Source: an uncultured Ectothiorhodospiraceae bacterium (GTDB lineage: Bacteria; Pseudomonadota; Gammaproteobacteria; UBA6429; Thiohalophilaceae). From it: 9,509 nt of DNA. Position numbers and translations under genes: made by a program. Location of the stretch: positions 1-9,509 of the forward strand of contig CAMYMO010000354.1 of assembly GCA_947259425.1 (NCBI GenBank). Direction: 5' to 3'. Numbering within the stretch: position 1 is the first letter of the stretch; each line of letters opens with the position of its first letter. The notes below the pieces were generated by a model that saw only the letters and a program-made list of their open reading frames with translations, did not search any database and was not told where the DNA came from. Below are positions 5,234 to 9,509 of this stretch, in pieces.

Positions 5234-6817
5234 ATGACAAAGACATTTAATTTGAGTTCGTTTTTAAAGCTAATCGTTATTCCTATTGTATTACTAAATT
5301 TTACCGCCTGTGGGGGCAATGGGAGTTCTTCCGATCAAAGTATTACGTTAACTGCCACGTTCAGTGGCCTGGAAGTTATTCCTGCTGTTCTATCGCAAGA
5401 AACCGGTACGGCTAGTTTTAACTTAAATACCAACACCGGATCGCTAAGCGGTAGTGCAACCATATCGGATTCGAGTGATATTACTGCTGCCCACATTCAT
5501 CTTGGCGAAGTTGGATCGACCGGTGGCATTGCGGTTACCTTAGAACAGGACGCAACGAACCCGAACCAATATAACGTTCCAGCGAATACCGTTTTATCAG
5601 GTGGGGATATTGTTAGTTTTGAAAACGAAGAAGCCTATGTGCAATTCCATTCCAATACATTTACCGTAGGAACAGCACGAGGACAACTGCTACTTGAAGA
5701 TACCGACTTTATAAGGATTACGGTTTCATTATCGAGTCAGGAATCCATTCCCGTTGTTAATGACAGCACGGGAACGGGCTCATCCGTTTTATTGCTTAAT
5801 ACCAGTAGCGGGCAACTCGGTGGTGGACTGCATGTTAGTGGGCTACAAGGCGATACATTGGCTGGACATATTCACCTCGGTAGTGTGGGTGAAACCGGTG
5901 CCATTGCAGTCACCTTAGACAAAGATCCGAATAATTCTGAATCTTATAACGTACCTCCGGAAACCGCTCTGGATACGACAAATTTAACGGCTATGTTAAG
6001 CGAGGGAACCTATTTCAATATCCATGTGGTAGGACATGAAACCGGTGAGGTTCGTGGTCAGATCCTAACTCAATCCGGCAACGCTATCTTAACCGCAAGC
6101 CTTAATGGTGATAGTGTGGTACCGCCCATTGAGACGACCGGTAGTGGTGCTGCTTTTTTACTGGTCAATCAAACAACCGGTAGTTTGTCTGGACGAGTCC
6201 TTACATCCGATTTATTGGCTAACATTACCGCAACCCATATTCATCTAGGGGATGCCGGACAAGAAGGTGGTATTGCGGTCACATTAGAGGCCGATGCAAA
6301 CGATGCATCCATCTACAACATCCCGGCTAGTATTGTATTAACGCCGGACGATCTCGATGCAGTGCTAAATGAAGGAACCTATGTCCAAGTACATACCGAC
6401 ACGGACGCGACCCGTACCGGCGAAATTCGTGGCCAGGTAATACTGACTAACAACCTAAACCAATCAACCGAAAATCCACCACCCCCTTCAGCGACATTAG
6501 AACCCACACTGGCTTCGATTCAGGTGAATGTATTTGAAACTTCGTGTGGTGTATCAGGCTGTCATGTGCAAGGTACCGCCGCTTTTGATTTGCGTCTTGA
6601 TACCTTAGCGATGTCGAGAGCAAATTTGATTAACGTTGCGAGCGGACAATCACCTTCAATATTACGAGTAGAGCCGTTTGATCCGGATAACAGCTACCTA
6701 ATTCAGAAATTAGAAGGGACTGGCTTAGCCGGTCGTATGCCGTTAGGAAGAAACCCATTAGATCCAACTGTCATCGGCGTGGTACGCCAATGGATTGCGG
6801 ATGGTGCTAATCCTTAA
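5234..6817 (+). CDS. Lipoprotein with three CHRD domains and a C-terminal CxxxxCH haem domain
   Basis: A 527-residue protein. The signal ends in FTAC with lipid-modified Cys26, followed by a Gly/Ser linker. Three CHRD domains follow at about 36-155, 158-279 and 283-404. Each carries the hallmark (A/G/T)HIHLG (residues 86, 211, 334), GGIAVTLE or a close variant, and a closing RGQ(L/I/V) strand. A Pro-rich linker (about 415-418) leads to a 100-residue domain with CGVSGCH (438-444), a haem motif with four residues between the Cys, and GRMPLG, where Met502 is a likely axial ligand. AGAGGA lies upstream of the ATG. The first gene of a two-gene unit, it is 20 nt before the cytochrome-porin. CHRD function in bacteria is not well defined. 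The haem tail suggests an outer-membrane-linked electron carrier; this is inference. Confidence 0.88.
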   Translation: MTKTFNLSSFLKLIVIPIVLLNFTACGGNGSSSDQSITLTATFSGLEVIPAVLSQETGTASFNLNTNTGSLSGSATISDSSDITAAHIHLGEVGSTGGIAVTLEQDATNPNQYNVPANTVLSGGDIVSFENEEAYVQFHSNTFTVGTARGQLLLEDTDFIRITVSLSSQESIPVVNDSTGTGSSVLLLNTSSGQLGGGLHVSGLQGDTLAGHIHLGSVGETGAIAVTLDKDPNNSESYNVPPETALDTTNLTAMLSEGTYFNIHVVGHETGEVRGQILTQSGNAILTASLNGDSVVPPIETTGSGAAFLLVNQTTGSLSGRVLTSDLLANITATHIHLGDAGQEGGIAVTLEADANDASIYNIPASIVLTPDDLDAVLNEGTYVQVHTDTDATRTGEIRGQVILTNNLNQSTENPPPPSATLEPTLASIQVNVFETSCGVSGCHVQGTAAFDLRLDTLAMSRANLINVASGQSPSILRVEPFDPDNSYLIQKLEGTGLAGRMPLGRNPLDPTVIGVVRQWIADGANP

Positions 6818-6837
6818 TAACAATTTGGAGTGTTGTA

Positions 6838-7922
6838 ATGAAATTATTCTTTTTAAATCATAATAGATGGGCCAGCCTGCTGTTGTTGGTTAGTCTATAT
6901 ATAGTATCGAATATTGCAGCAGCTGAACCGTATCTTGCCGTACGTACTGGCCAGAAATGTCTGGCCTGTCATACCAACCCAACCGGGGGAGGCAAAAGAA
7001 CTGAGTATGGTTATTTGTACGGACAAAATTCCTTATCCGCCAGGAATTTAATCAAACCAGGAGAAGCCTGGAATGGCCGAGTAAACGATAGCTTTGCGGT
7101 CGGTGGCGATATCCGCATGAACTTGAACAGTACGAAAACACCGAATCAAAATACCAACACTGAGTTTACTCTGGAAGAAGCGGCTGTTTATCTGCAATTC
7201 GATGTGATTCCTGAACACCTCACCTTATATATCGATGAAAAAGTAGCGCCTGGTGGTGCAGTCAACCAGGAGGCCTGGGCACAACTTAAGACAGCCGATA
7301 ATTCAGCCTATCTAAAAGCTGGCCGGTTTTATTTACCTTACGGTTTACGCTTGCAGGATGATGGAGCCTTCATTCGGGAAATCACCGGAATCAACTTTAA
7401 TAATTCCGATGACGGAATTGAGTTTGGTTTTGAACCCGACTCCTGGTCAACAACCTTGGCGATTACGAAAATAATCAACAAAAACAATATAGCCTGCGCG
7501 CAGAATATATCGATACCGCATGGCGGTTTGGTGCCAGTTATAACCTGAATGAGGGCGATAATAACGATGATCGTGAGCTGGCTGGTATCTTTGGTGGTGC
7601 TCATCTATTGGGTATCGACTGGTTATTCGAGTTGGATCAAATCGAAAATCAGGGAGCCACCTCTGGCAAGGATCAAACTATCTATTACCTGGAGGCCAAT
7701 CTCGGCATCTTTAAAGGTCATAACTTTAAACTGAGTTTTGAGCAGTTTGACCCTGATACAGACATTGATGAAGACGAGCAAGCACGATCGAGTTTTGTTT
7801 GGGAATATATGCCCTTTGAGTTTACCCAAATTCGAACCGGCTATCGGCATTATGATGGCATTCCGCAAGATGATGTGCAAAATCGAGAACAATTCTTTCT
7901 CCAATTACACAATTATTTTTAG
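6838..7922 (+). pseudogene. Monoheme cytochrome fused to an outer-membrane beta-barrel, broken by a frameshift
   Basis: The first open frame (6838-7548) gives 236 residues: a signal peptide (to about Ala29), one haem motif CLACH at 41-45 within PYLAVRTGQKCLACHTNPTGG, and then alternating beta strands typical of a porin. Its last 20 or so residues (KNNIACAQN... onward) no longer look like barrel sequence. The sensible continuation is in another frame, open from 7434 to 7922 (ENNQQKQYSLRAEYID ... LQLHNYF). It ends in Phe, as outer-membrane barrels do. Loss of one base (or gain of two) between about 7455 and 7490 explains this. The intact protein would be about 360 residues, a fused cytochrome-porin resembling Cyc2 in plan, though the haem context differs from what I recall of Cyc2. 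GGAG precedes the ATG. It is probably co-transcribed with the CHRD lipoprotein. A sequencing error is the main alternative to a true mutation. Confidence 0.8.
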
Positions 7923-7938
7923 TCATTTCCCTGGGTAC

Positions 7939-7967
7939 CCCTCTCCGTGGCTGGAGAGGGACTTTTT
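7939..7967 (+). terminator. Intrinsic terminator after the cytochrome-porin gene
   Basis: A perfect 8-bp stem (CCCTCTCC at 7939-7946, GGAGAGGG at 7953-7960), a 6-nt loop and TTTTT at 7963-7967. It ends the CHRD/cytochrome-porin operon. The following 210 nt up to 8178 hold no gene that I can support, and no convincing promoter. Confidence 0.85.
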
Positions 7968-8177
7968 AACCTTTGCCAACCTTCTTTGGTGCTGAAATGC
8001 CGTCATATTCGACAAAATTTTCCTCAATTTCCCCTTAAATCGATATGAATTTCGTGCTTTTTTCCTCAGGTTCATAGCGAAATACTAAAATCCAGCAAAT
8101 TTACGGCCAAATAACCCTATCGGATTCGCCCCGCGTTAATTCATCACAGAATAAAAAATCTATGCTAGGGAGTAATC

Positions 8178-9509
8178 ATGAAAAGTCTATATACCAGCGT
8201 TTTTGGAAGCGCGATTGTTTTTGTTTTGGTTTTAAATCTGACCGGCTGCGGCGGCGGGGGTGGTGACAGTGTTTCTGGCCCACAAACTGGCCAATTCGTG
8301 GATTCACCCGTTGAAGGCTTACGTTTTGAGACCGCAACCCAAAGTGGCACCACGAATTCGAACGGTGAGTTTCAATATCTGAGTGGCGAAACCGTCACTT
8401 TCTATATAGGTGATTTTGAATTGGGCAGTGCAACCGGTGCAGAGCAAATCACCCCATTTGAGTTAGCCGGTTTAGCCATTCCGGTGACCACCGCAGAAGT
8501 ATCGAATGCAATCGATGATTTCTATGCGGCTTACGAAAATGAAAACAACAACACTCCGCTTAACATCAGCCTTAACATGGCCACCTTCATGCAAACGATT
8601 GACCTTGATGGTGATCCAGACAATGGCATCACCATTCCGGAAGCGTTTGTGGAATTAATGAATGGGCAGACCATCGATTTTAGTTTGTCATATTGGGATT
8701 TCGAGGACGAGCTTTATAATCTGATTGAATCAGGTTATCCAAGCGATGAAGGTACCGATGATGGTATCTGGGGCTCTGAATATCGCGATGTGGTATGGGC
8801 ACCGGATGCATTAGACCATATGTATAGCAGCCTTGGATTAATTCCAACTCAACGCAAGATCACCCGTGAAGCACGTGATGATAATAACGATGGCATCATC
8901 GATTACCTGGAATTATTTGCTTATGACGTAGATGGTAACCGCATAATGTACGCTGAAGATCGAGACGGCGAAGGTACTCGCCGCGATATGGAAATCGAGT
9001 ATTATGATGCACAGGGACGTGATGTGGGTTATGCCGAAGACAGTAATGGTGAGTTGCCCGGTGGTATCACCTATTTCGAACGCTGGACCTACTTTGATGA
9101 TCCGAATGTGTCTCGTTGGCAGGAACAGATGTATGAAGAAGATAACGATGGTGATGGTCCAGAACCGATGTCACGTAGAATCTATGACGTGAATGGAAAT
9201 CGAATCGCTCGAGAGACGGTTACTGATGGTGTCGTGACTTACCGCGAGACTTATGAATACGACGAAAATGAAAATCGTATTCTTTCATTAGTTGATGAAG
9301 ATGGTGATGGCCCGAATGGCATTAGCGAACGTACCGTTTCTGTCTACGTCAATAACGTCATAACATCACGCGTAACTGACTCTGGTTCAGATGGCCCAGA
9401 AGATGATACGTTTCGGGTTACTTATACTTATGACGCAAATAATCGATTACTGAGTGAAGAAACTGATGGTGATGGTGCAGGTGAAGGCGGTATTACTTAT
9501 CGTGTTTCT
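8178..9509 (+). CDS. Large lipoprotein with acidic DxDGDG / YD-type repeats, 5' part (runs off the right edge)
   Basis: An open frame of 444 codons with no stop before the window ends. AGGGAG lies 5 nt before the ATG. The signal ends in LTGC (Cys24), followed by a Gly run, so it is a lipoprotein. Residues 39-95 (GQFVDSPVEGLRF, NGEFQYLSGE, FYIGDFELGS) form a beta domain that I recall from surface lipoproteins of marine gammaproteobacteria. DLDGDPDNG at 142-150 resembles a calcium loop. From about residue 234 come roughly seven units of 25-31 residues. Their pattern is Tyr-Asp-x-Asn-Gly-Asn-Arg-(I/L), then an acidic Asp-rich loop (DNDGDGP, DEDGDGP, DGDGAG), close to YD/RHS-type repeats fused with EF-hand-like loops. 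Calcium-dependent folding on the cell surface is a reasonable guess. It has its own gene start after a terminator, so a link to the redox operon is not shown. Confidence 0.85.
   Translation, partial: MKSLYTSVFGSAIVFVLVLNLTGCGGGGGDSVSGPQTGQFVDSPVEGLRFETATQSGTTNSNGEFQYLSGETVTFYIGDFELGSATGAEQITPFELAGLAIPVTTAEVSNAIDDFYAAYENENNNTPLNISLNMATFMQTIDLDGDPDNGITIPEAFVELMNGQTIDFSLSYWDFEDELYNLIESGYPSDEGTDDGIWGSEYRDVVWAPDALDHMYSSLGLIPTQRKITREARDDNNDGIIDYLELFAYDVDGNRIMYAEDRDGEGTRRDMEIEYYDAQGRDVGYAEDSNGELPGGITYFERWTYFDDPNVSRWQEQMYEEDNDGDGPEPMSRRIYDVNGNRIARETVTDGVVTYRETYEYDENENRILSLVDEDGDGPNGISERTVSVYVNNVITSRVTDSGSDGPEDDTFRVTYTYDANNRLLSEETDGDGAGEGGITYRVS

Noticed and set aside
7623..7904. Minus-strand open frames opposite the 3' half of the cytochrome-porin.
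   Set aside because: The opposite strand encodes beta-barrel sequence ending in Phe; these have no recognisable features.
9004..9192. Plus-strand open frame inside the repeat lipoprotein.
   Set aside because: Out-of-frame shadow of the long frame that runs from 8178 to the window end.

Overview
The window looks like chromosomal DNA of a Gram-negative bacterium, most likely a free-living gammaproteobacterium. It encodes lipoproteins with lipoboxes, a Tat-exported protein, periplasmic c-type cytochromes and an outer-membrane beta-barrel ending in Phe. There is no rRNA, tRNA, CRISPR array, transposase or phage gene. The organism assignment is an inference from gene style only.

Layout. (1) 1-272, minus strand: 5' part of a small lipoprotein of unknown function that probably starts at TTG. 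(2) 545-985 minus and 1213-1797 plus: a divergent pair, a single-domain cupin and a TetR-family repressor with one cysteine. Two adjacent palindromes lie between them. (3) 1929-3545 plus: a three-gene set encoding a Tat-exported superoxide-reductase-like iron protein, a blue-copper (cupredoxin) protein and a diheme cytochrome c4, closed by a strong terminator. (4) 3749-5019 plus: an ECF sigma factor overlapping by 4 nt a single-span membrane anti-sigma factor. (5) 5234-7922 plus: a lipoprotein with three CHRD domains and a C-terminal CxxxxCH haem domain, then a monoheme cytochrome fused to an outer-membrane beta-barrel. The second gene is split by a frameshift. A terminator follows. (6) 8178-end plus: 5' part of a lipoprotein with a run of acidic DxDGDG / YD-type repeats.

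How the parts may work together. The main observation is a promoter-like element, GGAAT-N16-TGTTWW. It occurs with identical spacing upstream of the superoxide-reductase-like gene (1822-1848), of the sigma factor itself (3611-3637) and of the CHRD lipoprotein (5145-5171). I propose that the ECF sigma factor drives its own operon and both flanking operons. The regulon would then contain only envelope redox proteins: periplasmic iron, copper and haem carriers, plus a haem lipoprotein and a haem-porin at the outer membrane. That would be an envelope stress or electron-transfer system. The gene identities are well supported by motifs. The shared regulation and the joint function are inference.

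The cupin/TetR pair is probably a separate, self-contained regulatory unit. The end lipoproteins are unrelated as far as can be seen.
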